Part shown: positions 34,066 through 43,656 of the stretch, piece after piece
How the letters are laid out: each line of letters opens with the position of its first letter
Numbering within the stretch: position 1 is the first letter of the stretch
NCBI RefSeq assembly: GCF_003985145.1
Contig: NZ_ML133521.1
Location: 434,001 to 498,000, forward strand
Reading direction: 5' to 3'
Source of the DNA: Rhizobium anhuiense
GTDB lineage: Bacteria; Pseudomonadota; Alphaproteobacteria; Rhizobiales; Rhizobiaceae
DNA length: 64,000 nucleotides
The notes under the pieces: model-generated
What the model saw: only the letters and a program-made list of their open reading frames with translations
Database searches by the model: none
Told to the model about the DNA's origin: nothing
Program-made: the position numbers and the translations under genes

Positions 34066-34273
34066 AGGGAACCGAGTTCTTAGATCGGCATGCGGGGGCA
34101 ATGACTGTTCGCCCGACAAGCTGGACGGCAGCTTCGCTAATCCGATCTGCGCCAGCCTGGTCGTAACGGGAGGCGACGAAATGGCCCTCATCTGGTCGCG
34201 GCGCCCAGCCGGGAATTAATCGAGCCGCCGGGGCTCGCGTTAGCGGCGCCCGGCACCTCCAAAGGGTCAAGAA

Positions 34274-35419
34274 TCAGTCGCGGCTCGCCACAAGCCGCAG
34301 CTTTGGCTTGTCTGCGCCCTTGGGGTCATTTCGAGGTGGCGCAAGGCCATGCATTTCAGCGAATTCACCCGGATCCGTTCGAAGCGCGTCGGCCAATTCC
34401 TCAAGAGAATAGCCAAGTTCTTTCATGTGAAGGTCGACAAGCTGCCTGCTAAGTTTCCCCGATTCCGGCGGTATGTCGAATTCCTTAGGCTCACGTGTCC
34501 TATACCCATACATACTCATCTGCTTGTACAACCGGGTTGCACTTTCATCTGGGATTACCCCAAGCGTCTTGGCTCTGTAGATCAAGGCGGACATCGCAAC
34601 CCGCCATTTTTGTTTCAGTTGCCCCAGCTTCGGAATTGAAAGCCCCCGCTTCAGGTCTGCCAGTACCCCCGAGCGTGGCATGAGCAGCTCCGCGGCGAAC
34701 TCATTCGCCTCTTTCTCCATTGCTTCATACGGATAGGGATGAAGCACGACATGTCCATATTCATGGGCCAAGCTAAAGCGTTTGCGATCAACAGGGCGGT
34801 TCTGATTTAGCACGATGACCGGCTTCATTCCCGCTGGCCGGAGCGTAACGCCATCGATGTCGGCCTCACCGAAGTTGCCTTCGACAACGAGGATGCCCGT
34901 GGACTCAACATAACGGATCAAGTTGCCGATTGGAGTATCCCCCAACTGCCATGACGCGCGCACATGAAGGGCAGCCATGCTGGCTGACGTGACCGCACTG
35001 GCGTGTTCACTGACACTCGACTGGCTATTAACAACCTCAAATTGGAGGAGTGGGTATTCAGGTTCCAAATCGATCGCGTCGAGCAGCCTTCGGAACTGGA
35101 AGACGAAATGGTTGGCGAGCGCAATGACAGCATGTTGATCCTTAGCGGAAACAGCAGCCTTCTTTCGAAAAGCTGCCCCGTGAAGGCTCATTGGTGTTCT
35201 GTAAAGAAGCTCCTGCTCATAGAAAAAGCTTACCGGGAATCCCAAAAAACGCGCAATCGATTGGGTTTCCTCCAACGAAAGCACGTCTCGAGTGCCGTTT
35301 TCGATACGAGAGATTGCGGCTTGAGCAACCCCCGTCCCCGCGGCCAATTCCTTTTGAGTCTTTCCGCGTCTGTTACGAGCTAGAAGCAGCATCTCCCCGT
35401 TTATCGGTCTTGCCGCCAT
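34274..35419 (-). CDS. XRE regulator with ImmA/IrrE metallopeptidase domain
   Basis: The 381-residue protein has an N-terminal Cro/C1 HTH (LLLARNRRGKTQKELAAGTG, VAQAAISRIENGTR; about 10-45) and an ImmA/IrrE zinc-peptidase domain with the HEXXH motif in SLAHEYGHVVLH and a downstream glutamate in EKEANEFAAELLMP. Such proteins cleave a repressor or antitoxin upon a signal (ImmA with ImmR, IrrE/DdrO). Its start overlaps the end of the upstream gene by 47 bp, so the two form a unit, and the partner is a possible substrate. AATATTCA repeats upstream of the pair are likely its operator. Confidence 0.88.
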   Translation of the reverse strand: MAARPINGEMLLLARNRRGKTQKELAAGTGVAQAAISRIENGTRDVLSLEETQSIARFLGFPVSFFYEQELLYRTPMSLHGAAFRKKAAVSAKDQHAVIALANHFVFQFRRLLDAIDLEPEYPLLQFEVVNSQSSVSEHASAVTSASMAALHVRASWQLGDTPIGNLIRYVESTGILVVEGNFGEADIDGVTLRPAGMKPVIVLNQNRPVDRKRFSLAHEYGHVVLHPYPYEAMEKEANEFAAELLMPRSGVLADLKRGLSIPKLGQLKQKWRVAMSALIYRAKTLGVIPDESATRLYKQMSMYGYRTREPKEFDIPPESGKLSRQLVDLHMKELGYSLEELADALRTDPGEFAEMHGLAPPRNDPKGADKPKLRLVASRD

Positions 35420-36056
35420 GTTTGAACTCGTCTCCTCTTCCCTTCTTCAACGTCATCTTGGTTCCGCTTGGCCCATCTATAGGAGCACGTTCCGCCACGC
35501 CAGTGGCTTCAGCGGGCAATTCGCGGTGGATTTCAATTTTCCGCTGATCGACCTTATCGGCAAACTTCAGAAACGCCCGGGCGACCGAGGCGCCAGTGCC
35601 GCTGAGATGGCAGGCGATGAAAAACAAGAGGTCGGATGGCGCCTCCACTTCAAAGCCGGGAAGCGTGGGCTCGCTTTCAATATCGTAAGCGGCGAATTGA
35701 TGCGCGGCTTTCGAAGTGCCGCCGCGCGGCCCGGCAAGATGAAGCTCAAAGCAGACAGTGAAGTCTTTTCCATCGATTTCAAGGTCACCGGTAATCTTAT
35801 TGCTCTGACCATTTTCGCAATAGCTGATGGCCAGTCCATGATCGGAGAGCTTGGCCGCCGCCGCCGCGTCCGTCAGCGCCCCGTTGAGCACTGATCCAGT
35901 GGCCCTTGGATCGCCCAAGTCCACGTGTCGAACTTTCGCGAGATCGGCCAAAGTCCCTTCGAGCTCGCAAATCAGCGCCCAGATTGGAGCTTCGAAGCGT
36001 TCTCGAGCAGCAAGCAGTGCGTTGTCTCTGTTCAAGTCCGAATCGCCTTCTACCAT
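35373..36056 (-). CDS. Unknown partner of the XRE-ImmA/IrrE protein
   Basis: The 227-residue protein shows no family I recognise. AAGGAGAG precedes the ATG at 36056. The N-terminal half is helical and acidic, the middle holds a beta-rich part (GDLEIDGKDFTVCFELHLAG), and the C-terminus is Lys/Gly-rich and probably disordered (MTLKKGRGDEFKHGGKTDK). The 47-bp overlap with the downstream metallopeptidase indicates coupled expression. It may be the regulated toxin, antitoxin or cleavage target. Confidence 0.65.
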   Translation of the reverse strand: MVEGDSDLNRDNALLAARERFEAPIWALICELEGTLADLAKVRHVDLGDPRATGSVLNGALTDAAAAAKLSDHGLAISYCENGQSNKITGDLEIDGKDFTVCFELHLAGPRGGTSKAAHQFAAYDIESEPTLPGFEVEAPSDLLFFIACHLSGTGASVARAFLKFADKVDQRKIEIHRELPAEATGVAERAPIDGPSGTKMTLKKGRGDEFKHGGKTDKRGDAASSS

Positions 36057-36096
36057 TTGACACTCTCCTTATACTGCTGTTGCGGCGATTCGTCAA

Positions 36097-36129
36097 AATA
36101 TTCATGAAAATATTCACAGCTTGAATATT
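36097..36129. promoter_or_regulatory. AATATTCA repeats, likely operator of XRE-ImmA unit
   Basis: AATATTCA occurs at 36097-36104 and 36109-36116, and in inverse form (TGAATATT) at 36122-36129. The first two flank a TTCATGAA palindrome. They lie 40-75 bp upstream of the 36056 start, in an AT-rich spot of a GC-rich region. Confidence 0.5.
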
Positions 36130-36560
36130 TAGACGCTTCGCCGTCGCCAACGAAACCTCTACCCGTGCTCCCGCGTATATCCCAACTGCCCAAAAGGCCC
36201 GCTGGTTCGCAGAATGACGATGCTCCGCAGAAGGACTGACGAATGGCCAAGGACTTCGTGATAGATCGGACGATATCAACTCGGGCTGCGAGACTAGGCT
36301 CACAATGTCGTCACGCAGGAGCTTGGGACCCGAACTGATCTCGACATCAGCCCTTCGCGCGAACGCCAAATCGAGGCGACCGCTGGACGCAGCTTGGCGA
36401 CAACTTTATTTTTTCATTGCGGCCTTTTGCATATCAGAAGTCGAGACAGTTGCTCGCTCAAATGGATACGAATTGCTCAGGACGAATACTTCTGTGCGGC
36501 TGATCATCTCGTTGCGGGATCTAAGTTTTACCGATAGAGGTCGCTTCGTTGGGGGAAGAT
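36130..36560. other. Divergent intergenic region before the peptidase-STAND operon
   Basis: About 430 bp without a supported gene. Open frames on both strands (for example a minus frame starting MAFARRADVEISSGPKLL near 36369) lack a start signal or domain and overlap the real genes. The promoter of the plus-strand operon should lie here; I could not pick it with confidence. Confidence 0.45.
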
Positions 36561-37829
36561 ATGAAGCGCATCGACATCAATACGGTGGAGCCTGGAGATA
36601 TCCTTTTTACAGCTCGGCCAGGCAAGGTGAGCAAATCGATCCGTTTTGCCACGAAGGGTATCGTTTCTCACGCAATGATCTGCGTTCAGCTTGGCTCGTT
36701 TATCGACTCCACAGCAGAGGGTGTACAGGCGCGGAACCTCCAACGCGAGCTGTTCAATGAGGACGAGTTAATCTTCCAGTTTCGGCTGAAGGACCCTGTG
36801 GGTCAGGAGGTCCTGTCCAAGGTCATCGATTATGCGCGGGCCGAGATCGGCGCGCGCTATTCCTTACCCGAAGCTATGCGGTCGGTTGCCGGCATGCGAA
36901 AGCCGAGATCTAATCGCCAGTTTTGTTCTCGGCTTGTGGCGCGCGTCTATAAGAAAGCAGGTCTCGATCTTGTTCCGGACGCCGACTACTGCTCGCCGGA
37001 AGACTTGAGGCTCAGTCCCCTGCTGGTGGAGATTCCGGTCCAGACCGAAACGGTATCAGAGGAGGAAACACGTTGGCGCGAAACCAACGCCAATCCCGTT
37101 CGTGATACCCATCAAGCCCACAATGCAATTCTCGATGTCGCACGTTCGTTTGACCCGGGTATCGAGAGCCTGAACGACCTGTATCCACTGCTGGCGAACC
37201 GTCCTGATGTAGATCCGGAAATCGCAGCCGTCCTGCGCGAAAGCGGTTATCTTGATTTATGGCGGATTGAGATTGAAACCTTCCCTTGGCGTTACGACCA
37301 AACCCTCATCGCTACGATGACTGATCCTGGGCAGATGGCGCAGCTGCGCGAATACTGCATTGGCACGGTGATAGAAGCGTACAGCGGTGGCATGCGTTTT
37401 GCGGTCAATCTGGTTCAATTGCAGGCGCTGCAAAGCCAGTACGGCGGTGAATCCTTCCGGCTATGGGTAGAGCTCTATGAAACGCTGGTTCTGAACGACC
37501 AAGCCCGCAGGGAAGTCGCTTTCACATGGCTATCGGAGCACCATCCCGATGACCTGAAACGGCATATGGAACAGATCGAGCCTCACAGTCCCTACTGGTA
37601 TTCCATCGTTGACCGCGTTGAGCCGAAGCTGGCGGCGCTGTCGCGCCTTGGCGTGGCTGCAGAGGAAGACCTGAACGTCTGCTCATCATGCGGCGATCAG
37701 CCAGCGGCGGCGTACCGTGTAGTCAATGGGGCTCAGACCATGCCAGGAGTGCCATCTCTACGCTTGTGCAACGACTGCATCGAAATCCGGCGCGACATGG
37801 GCAATATTTTAGCGCCGTTTCTGCCGTAA
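36561..37829 (+). CDS. Permuted NlpC/P60 (YiiX-like) peptidase with zinc-ribbon-like tail
   Basis: The 422-residue protein begins like YiiX/YebB-type permuted papain-fold enzymes: VEPGDILFTARPGKVSKSI, the catalytic His in GIVSHAMICVQLGSFIDST (H37), and the catalytic Cys in NRQFCSRLVARVYKKAGL (C122). Residues about 180-370 are helical and unknown. The C-terminus has two CxxC pairs (VCSSCGDQ and RLCNDCIE, about 376-410), a probable zinc ribbon. GGGGGAAG precedes ATG 36561; the in-frame TTG 12 bp upstream is less likely. It ends 50 bp before a STAND NTPase gene read in the same direction, so a peptidase effector or processing partner of that protein is inferred. Confidence 0.75.
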   Translation: MKRIDINTVEPGDILFTARPGKVSKSIRFATKGIVSHAMICVQLGSFIDSTAEGVQARNLQRELFNEDELIFQFRLKDPVGQEVLSKVIDYARAEIGARYSLPEAMRSVAGMRKPRSNRQFCSRLVARVYKKAGLDLVPDADYCSPEDLRLSPLLVEIPVQTETVSEEETRWRETNANPVRDTHQAHNAILDVARSFDPGIESLNDLYPLLANRPDVDPEIAAVLRESGYLDLWRIEIETFPWRYDQTLIATMTDPGQMAQLREYCIGTVIEAYSGGMRFAVNLVQLQALQSQYGGESFRLWVELYETLVLNDQARREVAFTWLSEHHPDDLKRHMEQIEPHSPYWYSIVDRVEPKLAALSRLGVAAEEDLNVCSSCGDQPAAAYRVVNGAQTMPGVPSLRLCNDCIEIRRDMGNILAPFLP

Positions 37830-37879
37830 CTTGGAACTGAAATGCATAACCAGCCTGTGAGCCAGAAGGACGCGCTGCT

Positions 37880-40732
37880 TTGAGTCAGTCAGGAATTAGT
37901 GTTCTGGACCCTGCGCAGCTGCTTCGAATTGAAGCCGTACATCGCGGCTATCTTTTTCAACACCTCTATGCGGTTCAATGTTTGTTGTCGGCTGCAACCT
38001 TCTCGGCGCAGGCCATCGCTGTAGAAGGGGATGAAGACGTCGAGATCCAGCTCGATGGTCTGCGCATCTATGTCCAGGTGAAACACCGCAAGGATCCCCT
38101 CTCCTGGGATGACATTGAGAGTGCGGTATCGCGATTTGCGGATCTGCGCCGCTCGCACCAGCGTTTAGAACGAGAGGGCGCTGCACGGTTCATCGTCGTC
38201 AGCAACGCAGCTCCGAATGGACCATTGCTGGAACGGACTAAAGCCTCAGACTGGCCCACCGATGTGAGTATCGATTGGCCGGCGGCAGAGGTGAGCAATC
38301 GGATCATTCCCGCCCCCGCGGCCTCCTTGATGGAGGCGGTCCAGGCAAGCTGCAGGTTGGCGGAGGTTTTGCCTTTCGCAACGTTGGCACCGGAAACACT
38401 CGTCTGGAAGCTGGCAGGCGTCGTTATGCTGGCGGCGACGGGAGAAAGAGCTTCGCTCGATCACGTCTTTGCGGCAAACGAACTTCCTCCGCTTTTTGAG
38501 CAACTTCTGCTGCAATTGCAGGATTTGCCCGTGCCACCGGTTCCTTATCGCGTCCAACAAGACGAGCCCGACCTGTTAACGGGCGACCGAGTCCGTCTGA
38601 TTGTCGGTCATTCGGGGGCGGGCAAAACGTCGTGGCTCGCGCAGGCCGCGCAGCATGCCGCGGGTCCTTTGGTCTATCTCGACGTCGCCGACACGCCAAG
38701 CGCCGCCTTGGCGAATGCGGTTGCGAGGGAGGCCGCAGGTCGTTTGCAGGGAAGAGGCTATGGTCTCGGCGAAATATTCCTGCCTGGCGCCTCCGGACGA
38801 GAAATCCTGCAACTTCTCTCGCGCCGGATTGCTGACCGCGGTGATGCTGTAACGGTTGCCTTGGACAATGTGCACAAGCTCGCGGCTGATGACCTTATCG
38901 GTGTCATCCAGGCCGGCAAGGATATCAATTTCCTCCTTCTTGCCCGGCCAGAGGGCGAGGTCCCTGCTATCGAAGCGACCGTAGGCGTGAGGCGCGAAAC
39001 CCTTGGTGGCTGGGCTGCTGATACCGTCGCAGCCGCTGCGCGCGACGCAGGCTGCAAGGGTGATGCCGCCGATTTCCAGCGCTTGATCGATTTGACGGGT
39101 GGTCTTCCACTGTTCGTTCAAAACGCTCTCGCTGTGGCGGAGGCCGACTACCAGGGCTCGGTGAAGCGCCTCTGTGCCGACTTGGCCCGCTCGGCGCACA
39201 CAACGGAGATGGCGCAGGACCTTATCTTGGGCCGCGCATTCGAACGGCTGCCGGACACAATGGCCAAGATCGCCGATCTCCTCAGTCTTTGCGATGCACC
39301 CCTCACACGTGAGGAAGCAGCCTCCTACGTGGTCGCGGCGGGTGGGGCAGAACGGCCGATCTTTTTACAATCTCTTCGCAAGTTACTGAGCTCGGGTCTT
39401 TTGCAAACCTTCGCGAGCGACAAGATCAAGCTCCACGACGCGGCCCGGGTGGTCGGCAAGGGGCGGCTCGCTCTTCTCGGTACAGAGGCGGTCAAAGCTC
39501 ATCAGGAAGCCTTGAGAAGTGTCGTCCAGCAAAGCCTGCTGGAAAGCTGGAGCCCAGCGAAGCTCTCGCTGTTTCTGCGGCTCACCGGCGAGGTTGGCCG
39601 CCTCGATGTGCTTGTCGAAATGGCAACGGAAGAACTGTTCCATGAAATGGGAGTCTGGCCTGAGGTTGAAGCCTATCTCGAGCACGGCGCGCAGGACGAG
39701 GGCATCCCGCCCGACCAGCGCATAAAGGCATTGGATGGCCTCGCTTTCGCCGACATGAAAGCGGGGTCCGACCGGGTCGCCTCATGGCTCGATCAGATGG
39801 ACGCTCTCATCACGACGCATAAGCTTGGAGCCGAAGAACGGCTTCGCGTCGGCATGAAGCGCATGAATCTTCTGGCTAGCAAAGGCGATGGCCAAGGTAC
39901 TGCACGCCTGATGGCGGATCTGGCGCCGTTCGTGAATAAACTGTCACCCGGTCATCGGCGCGTCTTTTCTTACAATCTCGCTTGCGCCGAACTTGCACTC
40001 GGGGAACCGAAGGCAGCAATCAAACGAATTCAGCCTCTGATCAAGGAATACTACGACCTCATAGGGCTGTCCCCCGAATTGGTGATGGGAAATAACGCCC
40101 CCGAGCTCGAGCCAATGCTGAAGGAGGGGGCGGAGGTCGATGACGTCAAGCATCTTGCGGACTCCCTTGATGTCTTGGCCAAGGCGCTGGATGCTGAAGG
40201 TAGCTTCTCTCCTCTGGCGCGCGTTCACGCCCTGAAATTCTACGATCTGGCACGCGCCCCGGACTCCCTATTCCGTGTCGGGCAGGATCTCGTCGACCAG
40301 TTCATCCGCCAGCGTGATTTCGATGGCGCACTTAATATGATGGAATCGATCGTTCTGCCGCAGCTGCGGCAGTGGAAGTTGGCCGACTATCTTATATCCG
40401 TTCGTTCCCAGTTCGCGGTCGTCTTGGCATATTGCGAGCGATATTCTGAAGCCGAGGCCGAGATGTTCCGACTGGAGCCCTACAGATCTGGGCTCGGTCC
40501 GTTGGCGCAAAAGGAACTGGATGACCAGCGAAACTTGATTGCAAACCTTAAAAGGTTCGGGCCGCCTCCCAAGTGGGTTCCACCGCCGGGTTTGCTCGAC
40601 CGGCTTGCCGCGCAGCTCGGCCGCAAGGGGAGAGTTCCATCTATGCCATCACGCGCTGTTGTGCCGAAGGTTGGGCGGAATGAACGATGTCCATGCGGAT
40701 CAGGTAGAAAGTATAAATACTGTCACGGATGA
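37880..40732 (+). CDS. Cap4-like nuclease / STAND NTPase / TPR-like / SEC-C protein
   Basis: 950 residues from a TTG start at 37880 (AGAAGGA upstream). Residues 15-120 look like the DUF4297/Cap4 dsDNA-nuclease fold: [36 protein letters not shown] (E/D...D-x-E...Q-V-K). The NTPase has Walker [11 protein letters not shown] (243-252) and Walker [12 protein letters not shown] (about 324-334), then a winged-helix-like region ([15 protein letters not shown]). The C-terminal half is all-helical with TPR-like repeats ([39 protein letters not shown]). The last 18 residues are a SEC-C zinc motif ([17 protein letters not shown]). Nuclease plus STAND plus repeat sensor is an NLR-like immune plan; the SEC-C end and the peptidase partner are unusual. 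Confidence 0.8.
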   Translation: MSQSGISVLDPAQLLRIEAVHRGYLFQHLYAVQCLLSAATFSAQAIAVEGDEDVEIQLDGLRIYVQVKHRKDPLSWDDIESAVSRFADLRRSHQRLEREGAARFIVVSNAAPNGPLLERTKASDWPTDVSIDWPAAEVSNRIIPAPAASLMEAVQASCRLAEVLPFATLAPETLVWKLAGVVMLAATGERASLDHVFAANELPPLFEQLLLQLQDLPVPPVPYRVQQDEPDLLTGDRVRLIVGHSGAGKTSWLAQAAQHAAGPLVYLDVADTPSAALANAVAREAAGRLQGRGYGLGEIFLPGASGREILQLLSRRIADRGDAVTVALDNVHKLAADDLIGVIQAGKDINFLLLARPEGEVPAIEATVGVRRETLGGWAADTVAAAARDAGCKGDAADFQRLIDLTGGLPLFVQNALAVAEADYQGSVKRLCADLARSAHTTEMAQDLILGRAFERLPDTMAKIADLLSLCDAPLTREEAASYVVAAGGAERPIFLQSLRKLLSSGLLQTFASDKIKLHDAARVVGKGRLALLGTEAVKAHQEALRSVVQQSLLESWSPAKLSLFLRLTGEVGRLDVLVEMATEELFHEMGVWPEVEAYLEHGAQDEGIPPDQRIKALDGLAFADMKAGSDRVASWLDQMDALITTHKLGAEERLRVGMKRMNLLASKGDGQGTARLMADLAPFVNKLSPGHRRVFSYNLACAELALGEPKAAIKRIQPLIKEYYDLIGLSPELVMGNNAPELEPMLKEGAEVDDVKHLADSLDVLAKALDAEGSFSPLARVHALKFYDLARAPDSLFRVGQDLVDQFIRQRDFDGALNMMESIVLPQLRQWKLADYLISVRSQFAVVLAYCERYSEAEAEMFRLEPYRSGLGPLAQKELDDQRNLIANLKRFGPPPKWVPPPGLLDRLAAQLGRKGRVPSMPSRAVVPKVGRNERCPCGSGRKYKYCHG

Positions 40733-40851
40733 AGCGACCAGCGTTGGGATCGTGATGACGGACGGTCGCTTGAAGCGTGATTAGGCGGTTAGAGGTGCAA
40801 TCTGGCATGGGAGGTCAACTGAACTGACCGACAGCACGCTTCATTGGAGAA

Positions 40852-40890
40852 TCTAGACAAACAATCTGGACATTCCGGACAATCCGAACT
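40852..40890. promoter_or_regulatory. Tandem 9-bp repeats upstream of Xre-RES
   Basis: TCTGGACA (40865), TCCGGACA (40874) and TCCGAACT (40883) follow each other every 9 bp; a fourth copy, TCTAGACA, is at 40852. They end 31 bp before the antitoxin ATG. They are a likely binding array for the Xre antitoxin (autoregulation). Confidence 0.5.
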
Positions 40891-40920
40891 ATCTTCATTT
40901 CAAAGAACATGGAGGTGATT

Positions 40921-41637
40921 ATGGCATTGATTGCTCCAAAATCGGGTAGTGAAAGCGGGTTTGCGGTAAAGCCAGCTGCGATGCACGATATTCTAGAGGT
41001 ACTCGCCCGACACAATCCCGGATTATCCAAGACGGCGCTCAAGGCGACTGGAAAGGTTGTGGCCGCTATTTCGGCAGCGACGGCGCAGCTCACGACCGAG
41101 CAGCAACGCAAGATCGTAGCCCATGAGAACAAGCTAGCGGAGGCGCTGGGGGCGGTGGTCGCTGACCTCGCGTCCAGCGATGGCCCCCCCTTGACCGTTA
41201 TGAATGCCGAGCGGCCGGTGGAAATTAGTCAGGGAGCCGGGCTCAATAACCTGTTGGACATGGACGAAGGGCGACGACGACTGGCGGCCTATGCGACGCC
41301 GGTGCGGATCGAGGATTGGGCGGGTCCCGTTGCTGGTCCCGCCGAGATCGAGAAGGCGTTTGGCACCAAAAGATCGACGCTGCACGACTGGCAGAAACGC
41401 GGGGCGGTTATCGGTCTGTTGAAAGGGGAGCGTAAGCATGTCTTCCCGTTGGCTCAGTTCGTGGACGGTCGTCCCGTCAGTGGGATGTCGGATGTGACCC
41501 GGATCATCGGCAATCCGCGTGCGGCATGGCAATGGTTGATCCAACCGAAGCCCAGCATCGGCGGGACTCCCCTTGATCAGCTCAAGGCAGGGAAGATTGA
41601 TGAGGTTATCACGGCGGCCGGACGGGACTTCGGCTGA
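40921..41637 (+). CDS. Xre/MbcA/ParS-type antitoxin of RES toxin
   Basis: This 238-residue antitoxin has an N-terminal part rich in Ala, a helix-turn-helix-like middle (AFGTKRSTLHDWQKRGAVIG) and the C-terminal Xre/MbcA/ParS toxin-binding domain (RAAWQWLIQPKPSIGGTPLD then LKAGKIDEVI). It is longer than most family members, which are about 140 residues. GGAGGTG sits right before ATG 40921, better than the ATG at 40909. It should neutralise the RES toxin whose gene follows after 3 bp. Confidence 0.85.
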   Translation: MALIAPKSGSESGFAVKPAAMHDILEVLARHNPGLSKTALKATGKVVAAISAATAQLTTEQQRKIVAHENKLAEALGAVVADLASSDGPPLTVMNAERPVEISQGAGLNNLLDMDEGRRRLAAYATPVRIEDWAGPVAGPAEIEKAFGTKRSTLHDWQKRGAVIGLLKGERKHVFPLAQFVDGRPVSGMSDVTRIIGNPRAAWQWLIQPKPSIGGTPLDQLKAGKIDEVITAAGRDFG

Positions 41638-41640
41638 ATC

Positions 41641-42222
41641 GTGAAGCTTGATTCAAAAACAGTCTCGGAACTCGCGCTTGATTTCCAGCCCCGGTCCTAT
41701 CTCCGCGTGATGCCTATTTCCCATATGGCGACTCCCCTCGGCATGGGCTTCGGGCAGACGCGATTTTCGAGCCCGAGCATGGCATTCCGGCTGGTTTATA
41801 TCGCACGCGACGTGGCGACGGCGATTGCCGAAACGATTGTCAGGGACCGTTTCGAGGGCGCGACCGAACGGGTTCTTGACCAGACGGAGATCGAGGAATG
41901 GGCCGTTGCCGAGGTAACGGCTCCGACGCCGTTGGTGGTGGTCGACTTACGCGCTGCGGGGTTGCTGAGGCTTGGCGTCAGCACGGATGCGGCGCGCGCC
42001 AAGGAGCATCGGGAAGGCCAGAAGTTCAGTGAGACTCTCTACAGCTCGTTCGCCGTCGATGGTTTGCTCTACTCGTCGCGGCTGACATCGGCAGAATGTT
42101 TGGCGGTTTATGACCGCGCCGTCGGCACCAAGCTTGAGGCATCCCCTGCGGTAAACCTCATCCGGCATCCCGAACTCATTCCCGCGCTGCAATCCATCGG
42201 TGTCACTATCCGGGGAGCGTAA
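41641..42222 (+). CDS. RES-domain toxin (NAD+-degrading)
   Basis: This 193-residue RES-family protein starts with GTG at 41641. The domain runs from SYLRVMPISHMATPLGMGFG to VYDRAVGTKLEA, with conserved Arg (RLVYIARDVATAIAE), a Tyr/Glu region and the LLYSSRL segment giving the R-E-S type residues. RES toxins of type II Xre-RES modules deplete NAD+ by phosphorolysis, stopping growth. It is directly coupled to the antitoxin gene. Confidence 0.88.
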   Translation: MKLDSKTVSELALDFQPRSYLRVMPISHMATPLGMGFGQTRFSSPSMAFRLVYIARDVATAIAETIVRDRFEGATERVLDQTEIEEWAVAEVTAPTPLVVVDLRAAGLLRLGVSTDAARAKEHREGQKFSETLYSSFAVDGLLYSSRLTSAECLAVYDRAVGTKLEASPAVNLIRHPELIPALQSIGVTIRGA

Positions 42223-42376
42223 AGCTGGAGGTCGGGGAAAACTGCGTCCCGGCAATTTGTCGTGGCTTATTTGTTCCTCGTTGTTGGGGGAACTGGGCGA
42301 ACACGACAGAAGCGATCAGCGTTCACGGATAGCCTATTGATTTCGTCCACGTCCTGGTGCGCCACGTCGACGGCCA

Positions 42377-43522
42377 TCAAACGCCGGGCGCTGCTGGTGT
42401 GGATTTCCAGATCGCGTAGTTTTGTTGCAAACGAGACTCGATCGATTTCAGCTGTGCGGCATAATCGATCCCTGCAGAAGACTTCGCCGCGACTTCCGAT
42501 GCCAGGATGATAAGGCGCCAGGCTGCGTAGTCGTGGAACGGGTTGAGCCCGATGACATTGCCGTGCGAGAAATCAGCGGGCTCTGGCGCATTCAGGAGCT
42601 TGGCGAACTTTCCGATCGCAACGTTCAAATCCCAATGCGACACAAATAGCATGAGGGCGCAAAGCGCGAGAAGCGGGGCCGGGGCCTGGTTGAACCGGAA
42701 ATACTCCGGCCTCGTCTTGCTGAACGAGATCTTGCTGTTTTTGCCAACAAAAGCACAAAGCGCAACGCTCTTGTCGTAAAATGGCTGAAGGACGGTGGTG
42801 TCGAACACCTCGTGGGCAAAATGCCTTTCTGAAAGATCACGGGCGCGTTTCCAATGTGCATCATCGTGCATAACGCGCTTGGCACATTCGATCAGCGTGA
42901 GATTTTCCTCGGTGAACTGAAATTTTGCGGCTGCCTTCCAGTCAAAGGCAGGCATATCAGCCTGCGCGGGGTGAAACTCCCAGCGATGATAGCTGGGATG
43001 TCGCTGAAGGTGTTGCGCCCAGTCGACGATCTCCGGAGACGCAGTCACCGTGAATCTGGTCGAGGACTTGAGATCAAAAAACCACTGGCGCATCGAACGT
43101 ACAGCGGCCTGGTCGAAGATCTTCTGTTCTATCCCCTTGCAGATCAGCGTGCGCACGGCTCTGGTCTCGACACTTTTTTCAGCTCCGAAGTTAATAAGGC
43201 TGTCGGGTTGCCGCATCGTGTCATCGGCGCTGTAGAATTCGCAAAATGGGTGGTGCGCATCGCCACCAGACTGATCGGTAAACCGGAAATGCGCTTGTCG
43301 AACGACAGTCGTCGTCCCGCGTGCCTTGCCGGGCCGAACGATTTGAGCCCCGCGCTTTCCGCAGGAGGAGCATTGTATGTCGTTTCGGATCCAGTCCGCC
43401 CAAGGCGAAAGATCAGGAATGCTCTGTTGTCCGACGACAGGTCCGATGTGGGTCAGCAGCCACGCAAGCTGTTCGACATCCAATTCACGGGCATAATGCT
43501 GAGAGAAAGCTGTCGCAGGCAT
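42377..43522 (-). CDS. Unknown protein with Cys/His cluster, downstream of Lamassu-like operon
   Basis: The 381-residue protein matches no family I know. Near the N-terminus there is a zinc-ribbon-like set: CSSCGKRG (about 51-58), then HHPFCEFY about 40 residues later. The middle has DDAHWKRARDLSERHFAHEV and the end is helical. It reads in the same direction as, and 134 bp after, the SMC ATPase gene, so it may be an accessory gene of that defence operon or an independent island gene. Confidence 0.6.
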   Translation of the reverse strand: MPATAFSQHYARELDVEQLAWLLTHIGPVVGQQSIPDLSPWADWIRNDIQCSSCGKRGAQIVRPGKARGTTTVVRQAHFRFTDQSGGDAHHPFCEFYSADDTMRQPDSLINFGAEKSVETRAVRTLICKGIEQKIFDQAAVRSMRQWFFDLKSSTRFTVTASPEIVDWAQHLQRHPSYHRWEFHPAQADMPAFDWKAAAKFQFTEENLTLIECAKRVMHDDAHWKRARDLSERHFAHEVFDTTVLQPFYDKSVALCAFVGKNSKISFSKTRPEYFRFNQAPAPLLALCALMLFVSHWDLNVAIGKFAKLLNAPEPADFSHGNVIGLNPFHDYAAWRLIILASEVAAKSSAGIDYAAQLKSIESRLQQNYAIWKSTPAAPGV

Positions 43523-43656
43523 ACATCACCACCCTTCAATTCCGAATCTGCGCAGGGCACTGTGCCTGAATTGCGTATTTGCAGCCAAACCACGCCTGTC
43601 ATTGCCGAACATGTGGGCACGCAGCAGGCCGCGGTCTGTCGACATCTTCTCGAAAG

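Noticed and set aside
35797..36369. 190-codon minus frame starting MAFARRADVEISS
   Set aside because: It overlaps the better-supported 35373-36056 gene in another frame and lacks a ribosome-binding site.
36305..36760. 151-codon plus frame before the peptidase gene
   Set aside because: It overlaps the well-supported start of the NlpC/P60-like gene in another frame and shows no domain.
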